Below, one piece after another: positions 34,958 to 43,470 of a DNA stretch of 64,000 bases. The stretch covers positions 1 through 64,000 of the forward strand of contig CAZNOG010000017.1 of NCBI GenBank assembly GCA_964574635.1. Direction: 5' to 3'. The notes below the pieces were generated by a model. It had not been told where the DNA came from. It made no database searches and worked only from the letters and a program-made list of their open reading frames with translations. Position 1 is the stretch's first letter; every line of letters starts with the position of its first letter. This stretch comes from CAZNOG01 sp964574635 (GTDB lineage: Bacteria; Bacteroidota; Bacteroidia; Flavobacteriales_D; Cryomorphaceae). Made by a program: the position numbers and the translations under genes.

Positions 34958-37039
34958 ATGTATAAACACGCACGCATGCGACTCCTTAAACATAAAATCC
35001 CGGTCATCGCATTCTTCGCGCTGCTCGTAAGCGGTGCGGCGACGGCACAGCCAAACTTGGAAATCGATCCCTTCCACACCGAAGACGGTAAACTCTTCCG
35101 CCCTCGCATCCACGCCATGGCGGGTCCCTTGACCTATTTCGGCGACGTGGGAACACTCAACGGAACCGGCCACACCCGCCCCCTCAACTGGGGATACGGT
35201 TTTGGACTCGAAACCCCGATCTCACCCTACTTTTCACTCAATGCTTTCATGCGCTTCGGTAAGATTGGGGCGGAGGAAAACCTCCCCCTCGGAAACGCCA
35301 ATTTCGAAACGTCCATCGGCATGGGTGGGCTCGGAGTGTCGTACAACTTCGGTCACCTCATGGATACCCGACACAGCGTCCGACCCTACGTATCACTCGG
35401 AATCTCGACTTTTGAGTTCAACCCCAAAGCCGACCTCTACGACGCCAACGGAAACCGGTACCACTATTGGTCCGACGGAACGATCAGGGACCGAAGCGAA
35501 TCCACCCCGCTGAAAAGCGAAGCGCAAATCCTCCAAAGGGATTACACCTACGAAACGGATTTGAGGAAATCGAACGACGGCGTCCACTACGCCCTGAGGT
35601 CCGTCAGCATTCCCATGGGCATCGGCGTGCATATGCGCGTCAATGACCGGTTCGACTTCCGCATGGGTACGGAGTTTCACTACGTATTCACCGACAATCT
35701 CGACAATATTTCATCCGAAACCGGATACAACAAGCCGAAAAACAGCCGGGACCACATGATGTTTTCATCGGTTGGATTGGCCTACAATCTGCACGTGGGT
35801 AAAACCCGAAAAGACCAAAACCAAGGGATCCTCGACCCCTCGGATTTTCCCGATTTCGAAGACGAAGACGGCGACGGCATCGTCGATTTCCTCGACTACT
35901 GCCCCTTCACCCCTGCGGGTGTGGCCGTGGATGAACGCGGCTGCCCGGTCGATTCGGACGGCGACGGCGTACCCGATCACATCGACAAAGAGCCCGCAAC
36001 ACCCCAAGGTTCGTACGTCGATGCGGATGGCGTGGCACTCAACGACGCGGATTTCGAAAACATGTATTTGATGTACATGGACAGTACGGGTAGCCTACAA
36101 TACGACAAAGCGCGGATCACCACCGACGACGTGTCGCGCAACCATATCGTATTGCGCGATCGTTCACAAGGCTACCGCGTGGAAATCGGATCTTCCGGAA
36201 ACCTGTCGCCCGACGAAATCTCAAAACTACTCTCCATCGCCGACTTGAAGAGCCAAGGCGAAGGCAGCGAATCCATCTTCTACTTGGGCGATTTCGAAGA
36301 ACTCGGAACAGCCATTTCCCACGCCGAAGTGATGGCCGATCTCGGCTTCACGCCCACGATCATGCACCACAAATTCGGTCAAAACACCCCGGTGGACATC
36401 ACCGAAATTTCGTCCGCCGCTGCGGAATTCGCCGCCTTGACCCAAGACCCCAATGAGGTGCTCTTCCGCGTGCAGATCGGCGCTTACCGATATGCTCTGT
36501 CGAACAACGTATTCAAAGACATTCCGAACTTGCTCATCGTCAAAGGAAACGACGGCTTGACACGCTACGTGTCGGGGTCTTTCCAAACGCTGCAAGCCGC
36601 CGCCGAATACAAAGTCGACCTGCTGCTCAACGGATACGAAGGCGCTTTCGTGACCGCCTACCGAGGAGGAAAACGAATTACCCTCCGCGAGGCCGGTGCG
36701 CGCATGGCTGAAAACGTCACCGAAGAAATCAACGAATCCAAGCAAACACCGTCCATCAACGCGGAGTTCGTGGACTTTACCGTGCGCTTGGGCACCTTCG
36801 ACGGGCGAGTTCCCGCCAAGACCCTGGGTGAGTTCATGAACCTGGGCGGAGTGCGCCCCATGAGACAAGACAATGGAAGCACGACCTACGTATTCGGCAA
36901 ATTCGAAACCCTCGAAGCCGCAAACGCCGAAGTGAAACGACTCAAAGAGTCCGGTTTCGAAAACGCCGAAGCAGTCGGCCTGTTCAACTCGAGCATCATC
37001 TCGGCCGATGAAGCCGACCGCATCAAGAACGGCCGCTGA
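34958..37039 (+). CDS. Outer-membrane beta-barrel protein with calcium-binding repeats and SPOR-like modules
   Basis: A 693-residue protein. A signal peptide (cleavage after TATAQ-type AATAQ near residue 31) precedes a barrel-like region (about 35-285) rich in alternating aromatic strands. A thrombospondin type 3-like Asp-rich stretch follows (DEDGDGIVDFLDYCPF, DSDGDGVPDHIDKEP), then at least two SPOR-like modules (VLFRVQIGAYRYALSNN and DFTVRLGTFDGRVP). The overall order recalls OmpA-type proteins with the OmpA domain replaced. The ATG at 34958 is chosen for the GGAG eight bases upstream. It follows the related gene by 106 bases, and a strong terminator follows it. Confidence 0.75.
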   Translation: MYKHARMRLLKHKIPVIAFFALLVSGAATAQPNLEIDPFHTEDGKLFRPRIHAMAGPLTYFGDVGTLNGTGHTRPLNWGYGFGLETPISPYFSLNAFMRFGKIGAEENLPLGNANFETSIGMGGLGVSYNFGHLMDTRHSVRPYVSLGISTFEFNPKADLYDANGNRYHYWSDGTIRDRSESTPLKSEAQILQRDYTYETDLRKSNDGVHYALRSVSIPMGIGVHMRVNDRFDFRMGTEFHYVFTDNLDNISSETGYNKPKNSRDHMMFSSVGLAYNLHVGKTRKDQNQGILDPSDFPDFEDEDGDGIVDFLDYCPFTPAGVAVDERGCPVDSDGDGVPDHIDKEPATPQGSYVDADGVALNDADFENMYLMYMDSTGSLQYDKARITTDDVSRNHIVLRDRSQGYRVEIGSSGNLSPDEISKLLSIADLKSQGEGSESIFYLGDFEELGTAISHAEVMADLGFTPTIMHHKFGQNTPVDITEISSAAAEFAALTQDPNEVLFRVQIGAYRYALSNNVFKDIPNLLIVKGNDGLTRYVSGSFQTLQAAAEYKVDLLLNGYEGAFVTAYRGGKRITLREAGARMAENVTEEINESKQTPSINAEFVDFTVRLGTFDGRVPAKTLGEFMNLGGVRPMRQDNGSTTYVFGKFETLEAANAEVKRLKESGFENAEAVGLFNSSIISADEADRIKNGR

Positions 37040-37066
37040 CCAACGCATTGATCGCTGATCTAGAGC

Positions 37067-37116
37067 AGCCGCGCGAAGAACCGACGAGATCGGTGAACCT
37101 TCGCGCGGCTTTGCGT
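37067..37116 (+). terminator. Rho-independent terminator after the beta-barrel gene
   Basis: A perfect 12-bp GC-rich stem (37067-37078 with 37099-37110) with a small inner stem in the loop, followed by TTGCGTTT. It lies 27 bases after the stop. Confidence 0.75.
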
Positions 37117-37145
37117 TTGTAGGGGTCCGGGCGTTAGTGCGTTTT

Positions 37146-37160
37146 GGGTTTTTGTGGGTG
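37146..37160 (+). repeat. Dispersed GGGTTTTTGTGGG motif, copy 3
   Basis: GGGTTTTTGTGGGTG between the terminator and the MBOAT gene. Together with flanking bases it is identical to copy 2 over 21 bases. Confidence 0.7.
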
Positions 37161-37234
37161 TTTCTCTCCGTACGCATTCGGTCTTCGGCGAGTCATTGAA
37201 CCGATCGCATTATATTCGCCCAAAAAGTCCTTCC

Positions 37235-38674
37235 ATGCTATTCAACAGCTTGGCGTTTGCGGCGTTCCTCACCGTGGTTTTCACACTCTATTGGGGGGTC
37301 TTCGCGAAAGCCATCCGTGCGCGGAATGTCTTCATTCTGATCGCGAGCTACGTGTTTTACGGAGCGTGGGATTGGCGTTTTCTCCTGCTGATCGCCTTCA
37401 GCACCGCGGTCGATTATGTCGCCGCCCTCGCCATGGAAAAATCGACTTCGCCGAAGCGTCGCAAAGGACTTTTGGCCGTCAGCCTTATCGTCAACATCGG
37501 GCTGCTCGCCTACTTCAAATACGCCGGCTTTTTCGTAGAGTCCTTCGCCGCGGTGATCGAGATGATCTCCGGGTACCGACCGCCGGAACTTACGCTGAAC
37601 ATCATCCTTCCGGTCGGCATCAGCTTTTACACCTTTCAAACCCTGAGCTACACCATCGACGTGTACCGCGGGAAAATATCCGCGACCAAGGATTTCGTGA
37701 AGTTCGCCGCTTTCGTCGCGTTCTTTCCACAGCTGGTGGCGGGGCCCATCGAGCGGGCGGCCAACCTCTTGCCCCAATTCGACGAGAAGAAGAAATTCAC
37801 CTACCAAATGGGCTCGACGGGAATGCGCCTCATCGTGTGGGGGCTGTTCAAAAAGATGGTCATCGCCGACAATTGCGCGCCGTACGTCAACGAAATCTTC
37901 GCCAACCACGCCGAATTGCCCTCCGCCGTGCTCGCCATGGGCGCGGTGCTGTTCGCCTTTCAGATTTACTGCGACTTTTCGGGTTACTCCGACATCGCCA
38001 TTGGAACGGCCAGGCTTCTGGGCTTTGACCTCATGGTCAATTTCCGATACCCGTATTTCTCTCGCGACATGGCCGAATTTTGGAGGCGATGGCACATTTC
38101 CCTCAGCACCTGGTTCCGTGATTACGTTTACATCCCCTTGGGCGGGAGCCGTCGGAGTGTGAGTCACACCCACAAAAACCTCCTTGTCATTTTCCTTGTA
38201 TCGGGCTTGTGGCACGGCGCAGACTGGACTTTCGTGGCTTGGGGCGGGCTCAATGCGCTGTACTTTTTTCCTCTGGTCGGCCTGAAAAGAAATCGCCGAC
38301 ACCTCGATACGGTGGCCGCCAATCGCCGATGGCCCACGGTTTCCGAACTGCTTTCGATATTGGCGACTTTCGCCCTGACGTGCATCGCTTGGGTGTTTTT
38401 TCGCGCGGAAAGCATGGGTGAGGCGTGGCGGTACCTGAAACGCATGGCGACGGAGCACGCCTTGCCGGAAAATTTTCGGTTCTTCCCGCCTATGCTTCTC
38501 GCTCTCATCGCATTTCTGATCGCAATCGAGTGGAACGCCCGACGCGAAAACCCCGACGAGTGGATGGGTCGGCTGCCGCGTTTCAACAGATACGCCCTTT
38601 ATGTCGTTCTCTTCGTGCTGTGGTTTTTCTTCTCGGCGGGCGAGGCGGAGGAATTCATCTACTTTCAGTTCTAG
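37235..38674 (+). CDS. MBOAT family membrane-bound O-acyltransferase (AlgI-like)
   Basis: A 479-residue polytopic inner-membrane protein that moves an acyl group across the membrane onto a polysaccharide or other surface acceptor. Family motifs: LPVGISFYTFQTLSY, FFPQLVAGPIERA, DFSGYSDIAIGTARLLGF, EFWRRWHISLSTWFRDYVYIPLGGSR, and the catalytic-His block SGLWHGADWTFVAWG. The start at 37235 gives the normal MLFNSLAFAAF N-terminus. Its TAG stop overlaps the GTG start of the next gene (TAGTG), so the pair is translationally coupled. Confidence 0.95.
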   Translation: MLFNSLAFAAFLTVVFTLYWGVFAKAIRARNVFILIASYVFYGAWDWRFLLLIAFSTAVDYVAALAMEKSTSPKRRKGLLAVSLIVNIGLLAYFKYAGFFVESFAAVIEMISGYRPPELTLNIILPVGISFYTFQTLSYTIDVYRGKISATKDFVKFAAFVAFFPQLVAGPIERAANLLPQFDEKKKFTYQMGSTGMRLIVWGLFKKMVIADNCAPYVNEIFANHAELPSAVLAMGAVLFAFQIYCDFSGYSDIAIGTARLLGFDLMVNFRYPYFSRDMAEFWRRWHISLSTWFRDYVYIPLGGSRRSVSHTHKNLLVIFLVSGLWHGADWTFVAWGGLNALYFFPLVGLKRNRRHLDTVAANRRWPTVSELLSILATFALTCIAWVFFRAESMGEAWRYLKRMATEHALPENFRFFPPMLLALIAFLIAIEWNARRENPDEWMGRLPRFNRYALYVVLFVLWFFFSAGEAEEFIYFQF

Positions 38675-39612
38675 TGAAGCGCTTTTTGAAAAATATCGCC
38701 CTCTGGTTCGGGCCCGTGCTGGTGCTCTACTTTTTGATCATCGCGATCAACGCCGGACCGACCACCGATTACCAATACCATCGCTTTACCCGACCCAAGG
38801 CACCGTCGTTGATTACGGGGACTTCCCGCGCGGCTCAAGGCATCATTCCCGGCGTATTGGACAGTTTACTCGCCGATTTGAACTACCGCAAACCCTTGTT
38901 CAATTACACCTTCACGATCTACCAATCGCCTTATGGGCCGTGCTATCTGGACGCGTTGAAGCGAAAATTCACGCAGGAATCCGGCGGTTTGTTCATCGTC
39001 ACGGTCGATCCCTTTTCGGTGAGCGTGAAAAATGAATTCCTCTCTTCCGAAGCCGAGGAATTTCCCGAGTGCGATATGGCTCCGTCGAACATCCGCTTTC
39101 CGGAAATGAACCCGAATTTCGAATACCTGCTCAAGAATTATTGGAACGATTTGCCACGCCTCACGGGGTTCAAAAACGAGGCATACGAGACGTATGTCGC
39201 CGACGACGGCTGGCTGGAAGTGAATTTTCCCTTCGATACCGTGCTGTTTCGAAGAAACGCGGAGGAAAAGCTCGAAGTCTACCGAGAATTGGTGCAATCG
39301 TCGTCGCCGTCGGAGGCGCGGTGGGAAGCCCTTTCGGCCACCTTGGATTATTTCGGTGAATACGGGCGAGTGGTGTTGCTCCGCCTGCCCGTCCCCCCGC
39401 CCATGAGGCGCATCGAGGAAGAGTACTATGCCGGCTTCGATGAGCGCATTCGCTCATTGGCAGAGGACAAAGCGCTGCCCTATTTGGATCATTCCGCTTG
39501 GGGAAATCGCCTCCACTTCACCGACGGAAACCATTTGCACCACACGGCCGCGAAGAAGTACTCGGCCGAACTCGCGGCGGACATAAGAAACCTGGGGGAG
39601 ATTTGGGACTGA
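38674..39612 (+). CDS. SGNH-like partner of the MBOAT acyltransferase
   Basis: A 312-residue protein with one N-terminal membrane helix (about 8-25) and an exported domain. An ITGTSRAAQGI segment sits where SGNH hydrolases have the GDS Ser block, and FTDGNHLHHTAAKKYS near residue 290 fits the final Asp-x-x-His block. MBOAT genes are commonly paired with such AlgJ/AlgX- or DltD-like partners that finish the acyl transfer outside the membrane. The start is the GTG at 38674, which overlaps the MBOAT stop; no ATG lies between the MBOAT stop and the membrane segment. Function is by context and motifs. Confidence 0.75.
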   Translation: MKRFLKNIALWFGPVLVLYFLIIAINAGPTTDYQYHRFTRPKAPSLITGTSRAAQGIIPGVLDSLLADLNYRKPLFNYTFTIYQSPYGPCYLDALKRKFTQESGGLFIVTVDPFSVSVKNEFLSSEAEEFPECDMAPSNIRFPEMNPNFEYLLKNYWNDLPRLTGFKNEAYETYVADDGWLEVNFPFDTVLFRRNAEEKLEVYRELVQSSSPSEARWEALSATLDYFGEYGRVVLLRLPVPPPMRRIEEEYYAGFDERIRSLAEDKALPYLDHSAWGNRLHFTDGNHLHHTAAKKYSAELAADIRNLGEIWD

Positions 39613-39628
39613 GAGTGAGAGCCAAAAA

Positions 39629-39654
39629 AAATTGCCTCCCAGGGGAGGCAATTT
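39629..39654. terminator. Terminator hairpin between convergent genes
   Basis: A perfect 11-bp stem (39629-39639 with 39644-39654) with a CAGG loop, flanked by A runs on one side and T-rich sequence on the other, so it can serve both the SGNH-like gene and the minus-strand DUF6952 gene. Confidence 0.8.
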
Positions 39655-39708
39655 CTTAAAGTTTCATAGCAATTATACGAGATTTCGGTTGTCAATCTCC
39701 TGCATATC

Positions 39709-39951
39709 TCAAGAGATGGATTTTCTCACTCTTTGGGTGTAATTGCGCAGTGCGGTTTTCATGTCCACGGCGCTTTCCGCCATGTTGCGGTGGATTTCCA
39801 GTGCCGCGATGACGTGCGTAAGTCGTTCTCCATCGTCGTCGCCATCGACTTGGATAAGGGGAGGCGTCTCGTTCAATATCGCCTCTTCCGCGGCTTGAAG
39901 TGCGGGGATGTCGTATCCTTCAACGAGTTTTTTGATTACGGGAATTTTCAT
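39709..39951 (-). CDS. DUF6952 family protein
   Basis: An 80-residue protein starting MKIPVIKKLVEGYDIPALQAAEEAIL and ending YTQRVRKSIS, features of the Bacteroidota family DUF6952 as I recall them. It is acidic in the middle (QVDGDDDGERLTHVIAAL), with no membrane segment and no cysteines. The function is unknown. Its ATG follows the thioredoxin stop after one base, so they are cotranslated, and a joint role in thiol metabolism is possible. Confidence 0.75.
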   Translation of the reverse strand: MKIPVIKKLVEGYDIPALQAAEEAILNETPPLIQVDGDDDGERLTHVIAALEIHRNMAESAVDMKTALRNYTQRVRKSIS

Positions 39952-39952
39952 G

Positions 39953-40270
39953 TCAAGACAATTTTGCCAAAAGGTTCTCTATGTTTTCCACTTTGGAAGT
40001 CGCGGATCCTTCGACGAGTTTTCCGTCCCGGTACACCGCGAAAAACGGCAGATTATCTACACCGGCTTCTTTCCGAATGGTTTCGTTCTCCTCCGCATTC
40101 ACTTCGTAAAACGACACCCCGCCGTAGCGTTCGTCCTCGGAAAGCCTTCTGTATTTGGGCGCAATCAATTTGCACGATCCGCACCAGTCGGCATAGAATT
40201 TAACGATTGCTTTGTCATCGGTGGCAAGCGTGGATTTAATCTCGCCGTCGGTTATTTTTTGTATCGCCAT
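39953..40270 (-). CDS. Thioredoxin family protein
   Basis: A 105-residue cytoplasmic thioredoxin-fold protein. The active site is FYADWCGSCKLIAPK (CGSC in place of the classic CGPC), with the cis-Pro in NLPFFAVYRDGK. It has no signal peptide. It would reduce disulfides in client proteins. First gene of a two-gene operon with DUF6952; a TATTTTTG -7 box lies 30 bases upstream. Confidence 0.92.
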   Translation of the reverse strand: MAIQKITDGEIKSTLATDDKAIVKFYADWCGSCKLIAPKYRRLSEDERYGGVSFYEVNAEENETIRKEAGVDNLPFFAVYRDGKLVEGSATSKVENIENLLAKLS

Positions 40271-40299
40271 TTCCGTTTATGTTTATAATTTCAACACCA

Positions 40300-40307
40300 C
40301 AAAAATA
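40300..40307 (-). promoter_or_regulatory. Putative -7 box of the thioredoxin operon
   Basis: TATTTTTG on the minus strand, 30 bases before the start codon at 40270; the nearest upstream TTG is too close to act as a standard -33 element. Confidence 0.45.
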
Positions 40308-40409
40308 CGGCTTTCAAAGGGAAGGGTCCGCCGAATATCATACGTATTTTCTATACCCTGTTAGGCTTTTTCTCTTACTTCCTTCGTCTCGTCGAGAATC
40401 CTGCGAGAA

Positions 40410-41183
40410 TCAATCCTCGGTTTTGGCGCGGTTCCAGTACACGTCCATTTCATCGAGGTTCATGTCGGAAAGTTTCTTTCCGTCCTTCGCCGATTCACGT
40501 TCCAGGAATTCGAACCGCGATTTGAACTTTCGGTTGGTTCGTTCCAGTGCATCGTCGGGATTCACGCCGATGAAACGCGCGTAGTTGATCAGGGAGAAAA
40601 GCACGTCGCCGAGTTCACCCTCAACGTTGTCTCCCCCCGTTTCCACTTCTTCCCTGAGCTCCGACAATTCTTCCTGCACTTTGGCCCAGACCTGCTCGGC
40701 GTTGTCCCAATCGAAGCCCACACCCCGCGCCTTGTCCTGCATGCGCGACGCCTTGATCAGTGAAGGCAAGGATCGAGGCACTCCTTCCAATACCGATTTC
40801 TTGCCCTCTTTCAATTTGATTTTTTCCCAATTGGCCTTGACCTCTTCTTCATCTGCAACCTCCGTATCGCCGTAAATATGCGGGTGGCGGTGGATCAACT
40901 TTTCGCAGACCCCGTTGAGCACGTCCGCCACGTCGAAAGCGCCTTTCTCTTCGCCGATTTTGGAGTAAAAAACCATGTGCAACATTAAGTCGCCCAGCTC
41001 TTTGCGCACCTCATCCATATCGTCGTCCACGATGGCGTCGCTGAGTTCGTACATCTCTTCGATGCTGAGATGCCGCAACGATTCCATGGTCTGCTTCCTG
41101 TCCCAGGGACATTTTTCGCGCAATTCGTCCATGACGACGAGCAATCGCTCGAAGGCCTTCAATTTCTCCTCTCTGTTCTTCAT
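40410..41183 (-). CDS. mazG: MazG, nucleoside triphosphate pyrophosphohydrolase
   Basis: A 257-residue enzyme that hydrolyses nucleoside triphosphates to monophosphates and pyrophosphate. Two MazG domains are present: the first with CPWDRKQTMESLRHLSIEE, EEMYELSDAI and KELGDLMLHMVFYSKI; the second with EELSELREEV and ELGDVLFSLINYARFIG. The acidic ExxE/ExxD metal-binding pairs are present in both. The ATG at 41183 is preferred over a GTG six bases upstream. No mazEF toxin genes are nearby, so a house-cleaning role is most likely. Confidence 0.95.
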   Translation of the reverse strand: MKNREEKLKAFERLLVVMDELREKCPWDRKQTMESLRHLSIEEMYELSDAIVDDDMDEVRKELGDLMLHMVFYSKIGEEKGAFDVADVLNGVCEKLIHRHPHIYGDTEVADEEEVKANWEKIKLKEGKKSVLEGVPRSLPSLIKASRMQDKARGVGFDWDNAEQVWAKVQEELSELREEVETGGDNVEGELGDVLFSLINYARFIGVNPDDALERTNRKFKSRFEFLERESAKDGKKLSDMNLDEMDVYWNRAKTED

Positions 41184-41344
41184 ACCCACAAAATTAATTC
41201 TTTTTCACTCAGGCTTTCCCGAACTCGATCCCCGACGATGAGCGCATTCCTTTTGTCGTGAGCGATGGTCAAGGGGGCGGAATTACTTGGGATTTTCCTT
41301 CTCGGAAATTCGGCCATTTCACCGCGTAGGCTATTTTTGACCCC

Positions 41345-42448
41345 ATGTGGTCGAATTCTACCCCGTACGTCTTGTGTTTGCTCCTTGGCTTTTGGACCAC
41401 CATCGCGACGTGTCAAGAAACGCAAACGGAGTGGAAATTCAGCGCGGCGCCTTTCACCGGATTCATTATCCCACATCACCCCGAAATGGAATACCTTCAG
41501 AATGACAGGCTCGTCGGGGTGGAATTGTCGGGGTCGCTTCGGTCGGATGGCCGCAAAGATTGGCACCATTGGTACAATTTTCCGGAATGGGGGTTCATCG
41601 TCGATCTGTACGACTACGGTTCGCCCTACCTCGGCAAGGGTGCGACGGGCAAAATCTTCATCGACTTGCCGATCGACAAGAAGAGGTTGTTTTTTCTCAA
41701 GCTGTCCTTCGGCGCAGGATACGTGGAAAAGATCTTCGATCCGGACGAAAACGTGCACAATTCCGCCATCGGTTCAAAACTGAACGCCGCTCTGGGAGTG
41801 GAAGGCCATTTTCGGATAGAGGCGGGGAAGCATTTGGAAATTCATCCGGGCATCGCCCTGTACCACCTTTCCAACGGAGCGTTTCAAATGCCCAACTCGG
41901 GCGTCAACATGCCGGTTTTGAAATTGGGACTGGCTTACCGACCCTACGGCGGCAATCCTCCACAAAGGGAAGAGAGAGAATTCAGCCGGAAATCGTCCCG
42001 ATTAAATCTGGGGGCATCCTTCGGCGCGAAGGAAATCAAACCCATAGGCGGGTCCAAATACTTGGCGGGGAACGTGTTCGCAGATTGGGTATTCCGCGTT
42101 TCTCCCAAATCGTCCTTCGGCGCCGAGGGAGGATTGAACTACAACGAAAGCTTGCGACACCGCTTGGCCGACATCCACAAACCTCCCGGTGAACGCACTT
42201 ACAATTACCGTCCCTACATCGCCGCCTTGTACCAGCTACACTTCGACCCGCTGGTAATTCGATTTGCCGTGGGAAACTACATTTCACCGAAATTCACCGG
42301 CGACGGCACCGTGTTCATGCGCTACCATCTCGTCTACGAGTGGCGGGATTGGCAAGTGTTCTGCGGACTGAAATCGCATTACGCCAAAGCCGACCACATG
42401 GAGATCGGACTCAGCCGTCGTATTCTCTCATTCAAATCATCCACGTAG
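41345..42448 (+). CDS. PagL-like acyloxyacyl hydrolase (lipid A deacylase family)
   Basis: A 367-residue predicted outer-membrane barrel with a signal peptide (about 1-23). The block YHLSNGAFQMPNSGVN at residues 173-188 matches the PagL active-site pattern His-x-Ser followed by N-x-x-x-PN (here His174 and Ser176), so lipid A 3-O-deacylation is likely. It is longer than Pseudomonas PagL, as usual in Bacteroidota. A -7-like TATTTTTG at 41332-41339 lies just five bases before the ATG, suggesting a nearly leaderless message or a missed upstream promoter. Its TAG stop overlaps the GTG start of the next gene. Confidence 0.82.
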   Translation: MWSNSTPYVLCLLLGFWTTIATCQETQTEWKFSAAPFTGFIIPHHPEMEYLQNDRLVGVELSGSLRSDGRKDWHHWYNFPEWGFIVDLYDYGSPYLGKGATGKIFIDLPIDKKRLFFLKLSFGAGYVEKIFDPDENVHNSAIGSKLNAALGVEGHFRIEAGKHLEIHPGIALYHLSNGAFQMPNSGVNMPVLKLGLAYRPYGGNPPQREEREFSRKSSRLNLGASFGAKEIKPIGGSKYLAGNVFADWVFRVSPKSSFGAEGGLNYNESLRHRLADIHKPPGERTYNYRPYIAALYQLHFDPLVIRFAVGNYISPKFTGDGTVFMRYHLVYEWRDWQVFCGLKSHYAKADHMEIGLSRRILSFKSST

Positions 42449-43191
42449 TGAAAGCCCTCGGATCCATTCGGTGTCTATTCGCCCTGGTAATTTCAGGTTT
42501 CCTCCTGACTTCCTGCCTCGAAGAAGGAGGGTGCTTCACGGGGTTCGGCGAACGCAGAACGGAGGTGAGGGAATTTCCGCATTTCGACCGCGTATACCTG
42601 GAAGGCCGATTGGACGTGACTTACTACCGGGATTCCGCCTACCGCGTGGAGGTTTCCTATGGACACAAATTGATGGAAAGCATATCCACGAAACTCGAGG
42701 GAAACACACTCATAATCAGCAACGAAGTGGCTTGCAAAGGATTGCGAGACCCGGGAAAAGTCGCCCGCATCGCCATCTACGCTCCCGAAATCACCTACCT
42801 CAACAACAAGCTCGCGGGCGACTTGTCCTTCCACGACACCCTCCGTACGGGTACTTTTACCTACGAACAATGGCAATCAAACGGGGAAATACGCCTGCTC
42901 TTGAACACCGACACCGCGAAGGTTTTCGCGCACGTGGGCTACACGCGCATCACCGTAAAAGGTCGCACCGACGTGGCTGAAATATATTCGGTGAGTTCCG
43001 GACCCTTAGACGCCCTGAACCTGCGCTCCCGCCTTCTTTGGGCGAACAATTCCTCCACCCGCGACATGACCGTATACGCATCCGAATACCTCTTCGCCTT
43101 CGTGGGCCGAAACGGTGGTATCCGGTACGCCGGCGACCCCGACGTGGTGGAGACGGACATCGTGGGTTCCGGCAGTGTCCGACCCTATTGA
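42448..43191 (+). CDS. DUF2807-like (GIN domain) lipoprotein
   Basis: A 247-residue lipoprotein with the lipobox LTSC (LLTSCLEEGG) near residue 20. The mature part is a repetitive beta structure: FDRVYLEGRLDVTYYRDSAYRVEVSYG resembles the head GIN/DUF2807 segment usually read as VxGxxxVxLxxG. Such putative auto-transporter adhesin head domains are typical of Bacteroidota. The function is unknown. GTG is used as start because it overlaps the preceding stop (TAGTG) and no ATG fits before the signal peptide. Confidence 0.7.
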   Translation: MKALGSIRCLFALVISGFLLTSCLEEGGCFTGFGERRTEVREFPHFDRVYLEGRLDVTYYRDSAYRVEVSYGHKLMESISTKLEGNTLIISNEVACKGLRDPGKVARIAIYAPEITYLNNKLAGDLSFHDTLRTGTFTYEQWQSNGEIRLLLNTDTAKVFAHVGYTRITVKGRTDVAEIYSVSSGPLDALNLRSRLLWANNSSTRDMTVYASEYLFAFVGRNGGIRYAGDPDVVETDIVGSGSVRPY

Positions 43192-43241
43192 TTCCGGGGT
43201 TTCCCAAGCCCTACCGGCTGAGATATCTGCCGTGATTTTCG

Positions 43242-43249
43242 TACCTTTG
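43242..43249 (+). promoter_or_regulatory. Putative -7 box of the NqrM-like gene
   Basis: TACCTTTG matches TAnnTTTG and ends 17 bases before the ATG at 43267. No standard TTG element at -33. Confidence 0.45.
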
Positions 43250-43266
43250 TACCAAAGCAAAAACTC

Positions 43267-43461
43267 ATGTTGCAAGTCATTTTAATATCGATTGTACTGC
43301 TTGGACTGGCCTTCGCCGGCATCGCGATCAAGATTTTGGTGAAGAAAAACGGTGAGTTCGCCGGTACTTGCGCAAGCAACAATCCGGTCCTGCAAGAAGA
43401 CGGCGCCGCCTGCGGTGCGTGTGGTGCCCGCCCCAACGAACAGTGTCGAAGAGACGACTGA
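43267..43461 (+). CDS. NqrM-like small membrane protein with four cysteines
   Basis: A 64-residue protein: an N-terminal membrane helix (about 3-24), then a basic stretch and a tail with four cysteines (GTC, then ACGACGAR, then QCRRDD). This architecture resembles NqrM, the maturation factor that helps assemble the metal centre of Na+-translocating NADH:quinone reductase. It faces apbE, the gene for the flavin transferase that flavinylates NqrB and NqrC, which supports the idea. The nqr genes themselves are not in the window. The assignment is inference from architecture and context. Confidence 0.55.
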   Translation: MLQVILISIVLLGLAFAGIAIKILVKKNGEFAGTCASNNPVLQEDGAACGACGARPNEQCRRDD

Positions 43462-43470
43462 TCGCGGTTT

